Assembly (NCBI GenBank): GCA_021781315.1 | Contig: JAJXXB010000194.1 | Span: 1-14,012, forward strand | Length of the DNA stretch: 14,012 bases | Source of the DNA: Actinomycetes bacterium | GTDB lineage: Bacteria > Actinomycetota > Acidimicrobiia > Acidimicrobiales > RAAP-2 | Direction of reading: 5' to 3' | Translations under genes and position numbers: made by a program | Shown here: positions 1 to 6,060 of the stretch, one piece after another | How positions within the stretch are numbered: position 1 is the first letter of the stretch | How the letters are laid out: each line of letters begins with the position of its first letter | Notes under the pieces: model-generated | What the model was told of the DNA's origin: nothing | The model's database searches: none | Seen by the model: only the letters and a program-made list of their open reading frames with translations

Positions 1-1
1 C

Positions 2-1381
2 CAACGCGTCGCCGAGATCGTCGAGCCCCTGGTGCCCGCGGGACTCGGACCGCGCAGCGCCGACGTCGTGGACCTGGCGGTGCGCGACGTCGAGGCGGTC
101 GAGGACCTCCTCGCGAGCGTCGCCGGGCCGCTCGCCGCGAGCGCGCTCGCCGGACTGATCACCGCGCTCGTCGCCGGACTCGTGGTCGGGCCCGCGGGCC
201 TCGTCGTGCTCGGCGCCGTCGCCACCGAGCTCGCGCTCTGGCCACTCCTCGTGCGACGCGCGCTGGGCCACGCCGACACCGCGCTCGACGCGAGCCGCGC
301 GGGGATCTCCCGCCTCGCCGCCGACGCCGCGGCCGGCTGGGAGGAGTTCGCGATGGGCGGTGCCGCGAGCGTCCTCGCCGCGCGACTGGTCCGGCTCGAG
401 GCCGCCTACGACGCGGCCGACGCCCGGCGGCGGTGGTGGCGCGCCCTCGTCGAAGGGCTCCTGGTCGCGACCGCGGGCGCGGCCGCGATCGCGATACTCC
501 TGGCGAGCGCGCGTGCGCGATCCGGTGGTCTCAACCCGGCCCTCGTCGGCGTGCCGGTGCTGCTGGCCCTCGCCGCCCTCGACATGGTCGCCGCGGCCGC
601 CGGCACCCTCGTCGACAGCGGCCCCCAGCGCGCGTCCGCGGCGCGCTTCGACGAACTGGCCGGCGCACCGTGGCCGATTCGCGACCCCGCACCGCGCGGA
701 CCCGATCTGGCGAGCGCGGCGAACCTCGCCGCACGAGACGTGTACTTCGCGCGCGAGCACCCGGTACTCGAGGACGCGTCAGTCTCGCTGCGAGCGGGCG
801 ACGTCATCGTCCTCACCGGACGCAGCGGTGTCGGCAAGACAACCCTCGCCCACCTGCTCGCGAAGTTCCTCGCGCCCGACGCGGGCGAAATCACCCTCGA
901 GGACCGCCCCTACGACATCCTTGCCGCCGACCAGGTGCGCCGTCACGTGGGCTTCGCCGAGGAGAACCCCTACGTGTTCGCCGCGTCCGTCGCGGCCAAC
1001 GTGCGCGTGGCGCGCCCCGAGGCGACCGACGACGAGGTCGAGCGCGCCTTGGCCGACGCCGCGCTGGAGGGGTGGCGCCAGGGACTCGCGTCGGGGCTCG
1101 CGACGATGCTCGGCGGCGAGTCCGCGGGCCTCTCGGGCGGCGAGCAACGCCGGCTGGGACTCGCCCGCGAGTACCTCGCGCGTCGACGCATCGTGATCGC
1201 CGACGAGCCCACCGAGGGTCTCGACGACGAGACAGCTCGACGCGTGCTGGCGCGACTGCCGGAACGCGACGCGGCGATCCTTCTCATCTCGCACCGCGAG
1301 CGCGATCTCTCCGTGGCGACGCACTGGATGGAGTTGACCGAGGGGCGCCTGGTCGAACGGACGCGAGGGCCCGAGGTTTAG
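2..1381 (+). CDS. cydC: CydC-type thiol reductant ABC exporter subunit, 5'-truncated by window edge
   Basis: The reading frame is open from base 2 to a TAG at 1379-1381, so the gene begins upstream. The GTG near base 32 is an internal codon. The first half is hydrophobic (remaining membrane helices of an ABC exporter half) and includes the phrase EPLVPAGLGPRSADVVDLAV, similar to the CydC intracellular-loop region. The second half is a full nucleotide-binding domain: Walker A GRSGVGKTT (about 818-844), signature LSGGEQ (1130-1147), Walker B with IADEP (about 1190-1208), D-loop EGLD and the H-loop His in LISHRERD. The Q-loop position reads EENPYVF, giving Glu where Gln is usual. CydDC exports cysteine and glutathione to the periplasmic side and is needed for cytochrome bd assembly. 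By analogy cydD and cydAB lie upstream, outside the window. The subunit assignment (CydC rather than CydD) rests on overall resemblance. Confidence 0.78.
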   Translation, partial: QRVAEIVEPLVPAGLGPRSADVVDLAVRDVEAVEDLLASVAGPLAASALAGLITALVAGLVVGPAGLVVLGAVATELALWPLLVRRALGHADTALDASRAGISRLAADAAAGWEEFAMGGAASVLAARLVRLEAAYDAADARRRWWRALVEGLLVATAGAAAIAILLASARARSGGLNPALVGVPVLLALAALDMVAAAAGTLVDSGPQRASAARFDELAGAPWPIRDPAPRGPDLASAANLAARDVYFAREHPVLEDASVSLRAGDVIVLTGRSGVGKTTLAHLLAKFLAPDAGEITLEDRPYDILAADQVRRHVGFAEENPYVFAASVAANVRVARPEATDDEVERALADAALEGWRQGLASGLATMLGGESAGLSGGEQRRLGLAREYLARRRIVIADEPTEGLDDETARRVLARLPERDAAILLISHRERDLSVATHWMELTEGRLVERTRGPEV

Positions 1382-2148
1382 ACGTCCCAGAAGATCGTCG
1401 AGAGGTTGCGCGCGATCGGCGCCGGCTGGCTCGCCAGGTAGTCGGCGACTTCGTTCTCGCGCGCGGCGGGTAGGCACAGGCGGATCCTCGCGAAGTGGGC
1501 CGCACGCTGCGGGTCGTGGTCGGCGCGCAGGGGCGCGACGAACTGCTCGCGCGTCGCGGCGATTCCCATCTCGGCGAGGACCTCGAGGAGGTCCTCGGGC
1601 GTCGGTGCGACGGGCCGCTCCAGGTTCCAGAAGTGGCGCCAGGCGTCGGACATCGCCGACAGGGGGTGATGGTCGGGCATCTCGATCACAACGCGCGCTC
1701 GCGCGTGCGTCGAGAGCTCGGCGAGGAAGGGCACGATGTCGCCCACGTTGTAGACGACGTGGTGGCTGGTGACCACGTCGGCGACCTCGACGGAGCCGGC
1801 CACCGCGGGCCAGAGGCCCTCGACGGTCGCGTACGACAGGCCGCGCGCGGCGGCCGTCTCTTCGAACATCGCGAGCATCGCCGCCTGGTGATCGACGCCG
1901 ATCACCCGCGCCGCCGGCGGGGCGACGGCGAAGGCCGCGATGCCGCCGCCGCAGCCGACGTCGAGAACGGACCCGCCCGCCGGCATCGCCTCACGCGCCC
2001 GCTCGTGCGAGGGCGTGTCGGCGATGACCGGCGGGAGGGCGAACAGCTCCGGCGGATGGATCCAGGGGCTCTCTTCGGCGCCGGCGAGGATGTGCTCGGG
2101 TAGAGCCCACGCCGCCAGCGCGTCGCGCCAGGTCTCCGCCGCGGTCAC
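1378..2148 (-). CDS. Class I SAM-dependent methyltransferase of unknown substrate
   Basis: This is a 256-residue Rossmann-fold methyltransferase. Motif I is SVLDVGCGGGIAAF (about residues 60-73), followed by the acidic residue at the end of beta-2 in VIGVDHQ and a motif-IV-like stretch ADVVTSHHVVYNVGD. The start is a GTG (2148-2146) four bases beyond the TAA of the six-Cys peptide gene upstream, so it is probably translated as the last gene of the sulfide-response run. Its TAA overlaps the stop of cydC on the other strand by four bases (1378-1381), leaving no room for a separate terminator. Family-level assignment is secure. The substrate cannot be read from the sequence. Its position invites the idea of thiol or sulfide S-methylation, but a simple read-through neighbour is equally possible. 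Confidence 0.85.
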   Translation of the reverse strand: MTAAETWRDALAAWALPEHILAGAEESPWIHPPELFALPPVIADTPSHERAREAMPAGGSVLDVGCGGGIAAFAVAPPAARVIGVDHQAAMLAMFEETAAARGLSYATVEGLWPAVAGSVEVADVVTSHHVVYNVGDIVPFLAELSTHARARVVIEMPDHHPLSAMSDAWRHFWNLERPVAPTPEDLLEVLAEMGIAATREQFVAPLRADHDPQRAAHFARIRLCLPAARENEVADYLASQPAPIARNLSTIFWDV

Positions 2149-2151
2149 GAG

Positions 2152-2316
2152 TTAGCGACCGAGGAACTTCGAGAACAGCCCGCCGCCCGAGGACGCGTCG
2201 GCGCCGCACTGGCACCGCTCGTTCTTGGGCACGCCGGCCAGGGCCTGCTCGATGTGATTGCCGCATCCGCTCCACGTGGGCTTCTTGCAGGTCCGGCAGG
2301 TTGTGCGATGACACAT
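2152..2316 (-). CDS. Small six-cysteine protein, probable zinc-binding, function unknown
   Basis: This is a 54-residue protein with Cys at 2, 7, 10, 18, 35 and 37, arranged as MC-x4-CxxC-x3-TWSGCGNH and later ERCQC, then a Gly/Ser-rich linker and a basic, hydrophobic tail (GLFSKFLGR). From memory, the pattern MCxxxxCxxCxKxTWxGCGxH...VPxxxRC marks a very short, widely distributed uncharacterised family in bacteria and fungi; I know of no assigned function. I chose the ATG at 2316 because the family begins Met-Cys. A purine-rich GAAAGG lies about 12 nt upstream, a rather long spacing, in an AT-rich leader (2317-2355) unlike the surrounding DNA. It lies 41 nt after the CoADR-rhodanese gene and just before the methyltransferase. 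Six thiols in a sulfide-response operon suggest metal or persulfide binding, which is inference. Confidence 0.8.
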   Translation of the reverse strand: MCHRTTCRTCKKPTWSGCGNHIEQALAGVPKNERCQCGADASSGGGLFSKFLGR

Positions 2317-2357
2317 AGTGGTGGTGTACCTTTCTTTGTTTCTTATATTTCGAGGCG

Positions 2358-4001
2358 TTAGCTGACGAGTTCGAGCGATCTCGCCGCCGGCGAGGAGCTC
2401 CACGTCTTGTAACCACCATCGAGGTTGCGGGCGTCAAAGCCCAGTTCATTGAGCAGTCGCGTCGCCGTGTGGCCGCGCTGGCCCACCTGGCAGATGACGA
2501 CGATCTCGCCGGCATCGAGTTCGCGGTAACGCTCGCGGATCTCGTCGACCGGCAGGTTGATCGCTCCGGGCACGGTGCCGCGTAGGAATTCGCCGGTGGT
2601 GCGCACGTCGACCAGCTGGGCGCCGCGCGCGCGATAGGCCTCGATCTCGCTCCACTGGACGGTCTTGACGAGACCCGACAGCACGTTCTCGGCGACGTAG
2701 CCGAGGATGTTGACGGGGTCCTTCGCCGAGCCGAACGGCGGCGCGTAGGCCAACTCGAGGTCGGCCAGCTCGGGGGCCGAGATGTCCCCGCGGATCGCGG
2801 TGGCCAGCACGTCGATGCGCTTGTCCACGCCCTCCGTGCCGACCCCCTGGGCGCCGAGGATCTCGCCCGTCGTGGGCTCGACCATGATCTTCAGGGCCAT
2901 CGGACGCGCACCCGGGTAGTAGCCGGCGTGGCTCGAGGGGTGCGTGTGGATGGCCAGCGCCGGTCGGCCGGCCGCGGCGAGGCGCTTCTCGTTCCAGCCG
3001 GTGGCCGCGATGGTGAGGTCGAAGACCTTCACGATCGCCGTGCCGATGGTCGTGCGCGGGCGCACCAGGCGACCGGTCAGGTGGTCGGCCACCACGCGAC
3101 CGTGGCGGTTCGCCACGTTGGCGAGCGGCACCAGGGTCGCCGCGCCGTCGAGGGCGTCGGACTTCTCGGCGACGTCGCCGATCGCGTAGATCGAGTGGTC
3201 GCTCGTGCGGTTGAACTCGTCGACCGCCACGCCGCCGCTCGCGCCGATCGCGAGGCCCGCGCCGCGCGCCAGGCTGACGTCGGGCCGCACGCCGATCGCG
3301 ACGACCACGAGGTCGGCGGGGATCACGTCGCCCGAGTGCACCTGCACCGCGGTCGGCGTGATCGCCGTCACCGTGTTGGAAAGGCGCACGTCCACGCCGT
3401 GGCGCTCCATCTCGTCGACCACCAGCTGGGCCATCTCCGGGTCCAGGGGGGCGAGCAGCTGGTCAGCGGCCTCGACAATGGTGGTGGCCACACCGCGCTC
3501 GGTCAGGTTCTCGGCGATCTCCACGCCGATGAAGCCGCCGCCGATGACGACCGCGTGGCGAGCAGCGCGATCGAGGGCGGCCGCCATGCGCTCGACGTCT
3601 TCGACGGTGCGCAGGGCGAGGGCGCGCTCGATGCCGGGCACCGGCGGGATGATCGGCGAGGCGCCGGGGCTGAGGATCAGGAAGTCGTAGTCGAGCTCGA
3701 AGGTCTCGTCCTCATCGAGCCGGTGCACGCTCACGCGCTTGGCGTCCTTGTCGATGGAGGTCACCTCGTGGTTGACGCGCACGTCCAGGTTGAAGCGCTC
3801 GAAGAGTGACTGGGGGGTCTGGAGCAGGAGGCTGTCCTCGTTCTCGATGACGCCGCCCACGTAGTAGGGCAGGCCGCAGTTGGCGTACGAGACGTACCCG
3901 CTCTTTTCGAGCACGATGATCTCGGCGTCGTTGTCGAGACGACGCAGACGCGTCGCCGCCGACATTCCCCCGGCCACTCCCCCAACGATGATGACGCGCA
4001 T
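2358..4001 (-). CDS. CoA-disulfide reductase / rhodanese fusion (CoADR-RHD), persulfide-processing flavoenzyme
   Basis: This 547-residue protein joins two domains. Residues 1 to about 450 form a pyridine-nucleotide:disulfide oxidoreductase: FAD-binding VIIVGGVAGG at the N-terminus, active-site Cys42 in SYANCGLPYYVGG, an NAD(P)H-binding HAVVIGGGFIGVEIAE, FAD-contact YAIGD, and a dimerisation domain with AYAPPFGSAKDP. The single Cys in SxxxxCGxP is the hallmark of CoA-disulfide/NADH-oxidase-type enzymes. Residues from about 455 form a rhodanese domain ending with the catalytic loop CQVGQRG. Related fusions reduce CoA persulfide or polysulfide with NAD(P)H and carry the sulfane sulfur on the rhodanese Cys. 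The start is the ATG at 4001, preceded by GAGGAG seven to eight bases upstream, 8 nt after the regulator's stop. Co-transcription with sqr and the CstR-like gene supports a role in clearing persulfides made by SQR. Confidence 0.88.
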   Translation of the reverse strand: MRVIIVGGVAGGMSAATRLRRLDNDAEIIVLEKSGYVSYANCGLPYYVGGVIENEDSLLLQTPQSLFERFNLDVRVNHEVTSIDKDAKRVSVHRLDEDETFELDYDFLILSPGASPIIPPVPGIERALALRTVEDVERMAAALDRAARHAVVIGGGFIGVEIAENLTERGVATTIVEAADQLLAPLDPEMAQLVVDEMERHGVDVRLSNTVTAITPTAVQVHSGDVIPADLVVVAIGVRPDVSLARGAGLAIGASGGVAVDEFNRTSDHSIYAIGDVAEKSDALDGAATLVPLANVANRHGRVVADHLTGRLVRPRTTIGTAIVKVFDLTIAATGWNEKRLAAAGRPALAIHTHPSSHAGYYPGARPMALKIMVEPTTGEILGAQGVGTEGVDKRIDVLATAIRGDISAPELADLELAYAPPFGSAKDPVNILGYVAENVLSGLVKTVQWSEIEAYRARGAQLVDVRTTGEFLRGTVPGAINLPVDEIRERYRELDAGEIVVICQVGQRGHTATRLLNELGFDARNLDGGYKTWSSSPAARSLELVS

Positions 4002-4009
4002 GATGCTCC

Positions 4010-4291
4010 TCACGCCAGGCTCAAGAAGAGCCGCTGCAGCTTGTCGGTCATGGACTCGGAGTCGATCGCCGGGTCGACGAGGCACTCCTTCAGGCTCGAG
4101 CTGATCAGCATGAACGCCGCGGTGTTGATGGCCTTGTTGACCGCCGCCATCTGGGTGATGACGTCTTCGCAGCTGCGTCCCTCGTCGAGCATGCGCACGA
4201 TGGCGCCCATCTGGCCGTGGGCGCGCTTGAGTCGCTTGCTGATCAGCGCGATCTGGTCGGCGTCCTGTAGGACGTGTGAGTCGGTGGGCAC
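4010..4291 (-). CDS. cstR: CsoR/CstR-family transcriptional repressor, probable persulfide sensor
   Basis: This 93-residue all-helical DUF156-type repressor contains RLKRAHGQMGAIVRMLDEG, then RSCEDVITQMAAVNKAI, then SSSLKECL. Cys41 and Cys70 match the two conserved sensing cysteines. In copper-sensing CsoR a His lies four residues before the second Cys; here that position is Ser66. Lack of the metal-binding His with both Cys kept is the CstR pattern, where persulfides link the two Cys across the dimer. I prefer the GTG at 4291 as start because GGAAAGGA lies five bases upstream; an in-frame ATG at 4306 has no recognisable ribosome-binding site and would add five residues. It lies inside the operon whose promoter carries two CsoR-type operator repeats, so autorepression is likely. 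The family is certain; the sensed signal is inferred. Confidence 0.87.
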   Translation of the reverse strand: MPTDSHVLQDADQIALISKRLKRAHGQMGAIVRMLDEGRSCEDVITQMAAVNKAINTAAFMLISSSLKECLVDPAIDSESMTDKLQRLFLSLA

Positions 4292-4296
4292 TGCGG

Positions 4297-4304
4297 TCCT
4301 TTCC
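4297..4304 (-). promoter_or_regulatory. Ribosome-binding site that selects the GTG start of the CstR-like gene
   Basis: The minus strand reads GGAAAGGA here, five bases before the GTG at 4291. It overlaps the alternative ATG codon at 4306-4304, which itself is preceded by a C-rich stretch without a Shine-Dalgarno motif. Confidence 0.6.
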
Positions 4305-4326
4305 ATTGGGTAGTTGTCGGGGGCCA

Positions 4327-4473
4327 CTAGTGACCGCCCTTGAAGATCATGGTGACGAATCGGTAGTTGAGCGCCGCGAAGCGCCACAACTGGTACAGGG
4401 GGTTGGCCCGACGGCGCAGCACCGCGGTGCTCGGCTCGGGGGCGTTGGCGATGTCGTGAGTGGCGTTGTCCAT
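4327..4473 (-). CDS. 48-residue peptide between sqr and cstR, unknown function
   Basis: This short reading frame starts with ATG at 4473, nine bases after the sqr stop, and ends with TAG at 4329-4327. AGGAGA lies about six bases before the ATG, overlapping the end of sqr, so translation coupled to sqr is likely. The first 20 residues are polar (MDNATHDIANAPEPST), followed by three Arg and then a compact hydrophobic-aromatic segment beginning NPLYQLWRFAALNYRFV and ending MIFKGGH. That segment could form an amphipathic membrane-surface helix. There are no Cys. I do not recognise the family. Its position directly after a monotopic membrane flavoprotein suggests an accessory or membrane-anchoring partner of SQR; that is inference only. 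Confidence 0.7.
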   Translation of the reverse strand: MDNATHDIANAPEPSTAVLRRRANPLYQLWRFAALNYRFVTMIFKGGH

Positions 4474-4482
4474 GGCGCTCTC

Positions 4483-5937
4483 CTATTCCGGGATCAGGTA
4501 CCAGAGGGGGCGAGCCTTGGCCTTGTAGAGGAACAACACGTGCAGCATGTACTTGATCCAGTGTCCGGCGAGACCGATCTCGCCGAAGGTGTCCTTGTTC
4601 GAGCGACCCGAGCCCGGGAAGCGCTTGTAGTCGGGCACGACGGGATACATCGTCATCGACGCGGCGGTGCCGCGGCGCAGTCCCGTGCCGGCCGAGGCGA
4701 CGCACGCCGCTCCCATGTCGGCCATCGAGGCCGAGTGCGAGCCCGTCACCCCCTTCGTGATGCGATCGACGATGGTCAGGGCCACCGTCTTTCCCATCAC
4801 GCCCGAGGGCATGCCGGTGCGCGGCGGCGCCGGCGTGATGACGGTGCCGTTGGGGCTCTTGCGCGGCACCGAGATCTGGTGCGGCGGCGCGAAGGCGATG
4901 CCGACGCCGAAGACGTTCGGGTAACGCCCGCTCTCGTACGTCGAGGGCCAGTCCTCAGCGCTCCACTGCTCGTAGGGCTTGGCCTCGTAGTCCGCGTCGA
5001 CCTTCATGAAGCCACTGGGCAGGAACACCTGGTCGCTGATGTCGTTGCCCTCGCGGTCGAAGGCCTTCAAGTCCGCGCCGCGAAAGGGCGGCAGGAGCAT
5101 GGCGAAGTCGAAGTCCAGGGTTGACTTGGAGCCGTCGAGCTGCTCGTAGTAGATGACACCCGGCTCGATCTTCTCCACGTGGGCCTGGGTCACGGCCTTG
5201 ACCTCGCGCTCGCGAAAGAGCGACTCGGTCCAGAGCTTGCTCGTGGTCTCCTCGCCGCCCTGGTGAAAGACCATGCCGCCCACACCGAAGTCGCCGAGCT
5301 CGTACTCGTTGGTCAGATACGTCACCTCGGCCTTGTCGCGCACACCGGCGGTGCGCAGCTCGTGCTCGACGTTGAACGTGTACTCGAAGGCGGCGCCTTC
5401 GCAGGTGCACGTGCCGTGTCCCACGCCGATGACGAGCTTCTGTCGCTCGCCCTTCTTCATCTTGTCGATCACCCGGGCCAGGTGCTCCGACGCCTGGACG
5501 GCGTGCTGGGGGGTGCACACCGAGACCGTGTTGGCGTCGGGCCCCAGGCCCGGCGTGGCCGCGAAGTTGAGCTTCGGACCGGTCGCGTTGATCAGGTAGT
5601 CGTAGGTGATGTTCGCCACCTCGCCCTCGCGCGCGGGGTCGGTGTAGCGAACCGTGACGTAGGGCTGGGACAGATCGGTCGAGCCCTCAGGGTGTAGCTC
5701 GGTGGCGAGCGCCTGGTGAAAGACGATCCCCGTGCGCTTGTAGACCGGCGCGAGGGGAAAGACCACGTCCTCGGCCTTCATGTTGCCCACGCCGACCCAG
5801 ATGTTCGAAGGGATCCAGTTCCACTTCGAGTTGGGCGAGACGACGAGGACCTCGTGGTCCGTGCCCAGCTTGCGGCGCAGGTGCAGCGCCGCGGTGTGGC
5901 CGGATATGCCGGCTCCCAAAACCACTACTCGTGCCAT
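4483..5937 (-). CDS. sqr: Sulfide:quinone oxidoreductase-family flavoprotein
   Basis: This 484-residue protein begins with an FAD-binding Rossmann motif, VVVLGAGISGHTAALHL, and has the SQR-like WNWIPSNIWVGVG segment near residues 39-51 and an NATGP motif at 117-121. Candidate redox cysteines are Cys141 (VCTPQHA), Cys177/Cys179 (GHGTCTCEGAAFEY) and Cys412 (GAACVAS), spaced like the three catalytic cysteines of SQR. The C-terminus is aromatic and basic (HWIKYMLHVLFLYKAKARP), consistent with the monotopic membrane attachment through which SQR reduces quinone. SQR oxidises sulfide and passes sulfane sulfur to an acceptor such as CoA, glutathione or polysulfide. The ATG at 5937 has GGGAGGTGAC immediately upstream. 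It is the first gene of the operon under the CstR-like operators. I cannot assign the SQR type; a related flavoprotein such as flavocytochrome c sulfide dehydrogenase is a less likely alternative. Confidence 0.8.
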   Translation of the reverse strand: MARVVVLGAGISGHTAALHLRRKLGTDHEVLVVSPNSKWNWIPSNIWVGVGNMKAEDVVFPLAPVYKRTGIVFHQALATELHPEGSTDLSQPYVTVRYTDPAREGEVANITYDYLINATGPKLNFAATPGLGPDANTVSVCTPQHAVQASEHLARVIDKMKKGERQKLVIGVGHGTCTCEGAAFEYTFNVEHELRTAGVRDKAEVTYLTNEYELGDFGVGGMVFHQGGEETTSKLWTESLFREREVKAVTQAHVEKIEPGVIYYEQLDGSKSTLDFDFAMLLPPFRGADLKAFDREGNDISDQVFLPSGFMKVDADYEAKPYEQWSAEDWPSTYESGRYPNVFGVGIAFAPPHQISVPRKSPNGTVITPAPPRTGMPSGVMGKTVALTIVDRITKGVTGSHSASMADMGAACVASAGTGLRRGTAASMTMYPVVPDYKRFPGSGRSNKDTFGEIGLAGHWIKYMLHVLFLYKAKARPLWYLIPE

Positions 5938-5959
5938 GTCACCTCCCGGGTGGTCGCTT

Positions 5960-5976
5960 ACACCCCCTGGGGGTAT
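5960..5976 (-). promoter_or_regulatory. CsoR/CstR-type operator, proximal copy
   Basis: The plus strand reads ACACCCCCTGGGGGTAT: five C, one T, five G, with flanking arms that pair apart from one mismatch. It begins about 8 bases downstream of the predicted sqr transcription start, so a bound repressor would block initiation or elongation. Its centre is about 33 bp, roughly three helical turns, from the second copy. Confidence 0.72.
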
Positions 5977-5990
5977 CAGCGCGTTACGAC

Positions 5991-6019
5991 ACTATACCCC
6001 CTGGGGTATGAGTTCGCAA
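5991..6019 (-). promoter_or_regulatory. Predicted promoter of the sqr-cstR operon
   Basis: On the minus strand, a -35 element TTGCGA (6019-6014) and a -10 element TATAGT (5996-5991) are separated by exactly 17 bases. The -10 matches the consensus at five of six positions and the -35 at four of six. The predicted start is near 5984, leaving a leader of about 47 bases before the sqr ATG. The distal operator fills most of the spacer, a layout expected for repression by blocking RNA polymerase. Confidence 0.65.
5994..6009 (-). promoter_or_regulatory. CsoR/CstR-type operator, distal copy inside the promoter spacer
   Basis: The plus strand reads ATACCCCCTGGGGTAT, a perfect inverted repeat of seven-base arms (ATACCCC/GGGGTAT) around CT. 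This is the classic C-tract/G-tract operator of CsoR-family repressors flanked by ATA/TAT. It lies between, and partly over, the -35 and -10 elements of the sqr promoter. Confidence 0.75.
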
Positions 6020-6022
6020 CGC

Positions 6023-6043
6023 CCCTCGAGGGACCAAGGTCCC
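6023..6043 (-). terminator. Possible weak terminator hairpins after the secreted propeller gene
   Basis: Two overlapping palindromes, CCCTCGAGGG (6023-6032) and GGGACC-AA-GGTCCC (6030-6043), lie between the stop codon of the secreted protein gene and the sqr promoter. They could fold in RNA from the minus strand, but no T-run follows, so the call is tentative. Confidence 0.25.
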
Positions 6044-6060
6044 GACGGTTGGCCCCAGTG

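Noticed and set aside
433..1473. A 346-codon Arg-rich frame inside cydC
   Set aside because: It is an off-frame shadow of the ABC transporter with no motifs and runs past its stop.
2928..3809. A 293-codon open frame on the plus strand
   Set aside because: It is antisense to the CoADR-rhodanese gene, which has clear motifs; the shadow product is repetitive His/Arg/Asp/Val sequence.
4010..4705. A 231-residue version of the regulator reading upstream through the 48-aa gene and the end of sqr
   Set aside because: Family members are about 90-100 residues; the upstream extension is off-frame shadow of sqr, and the GTG at 4291 has a proper ribosome-binding site.
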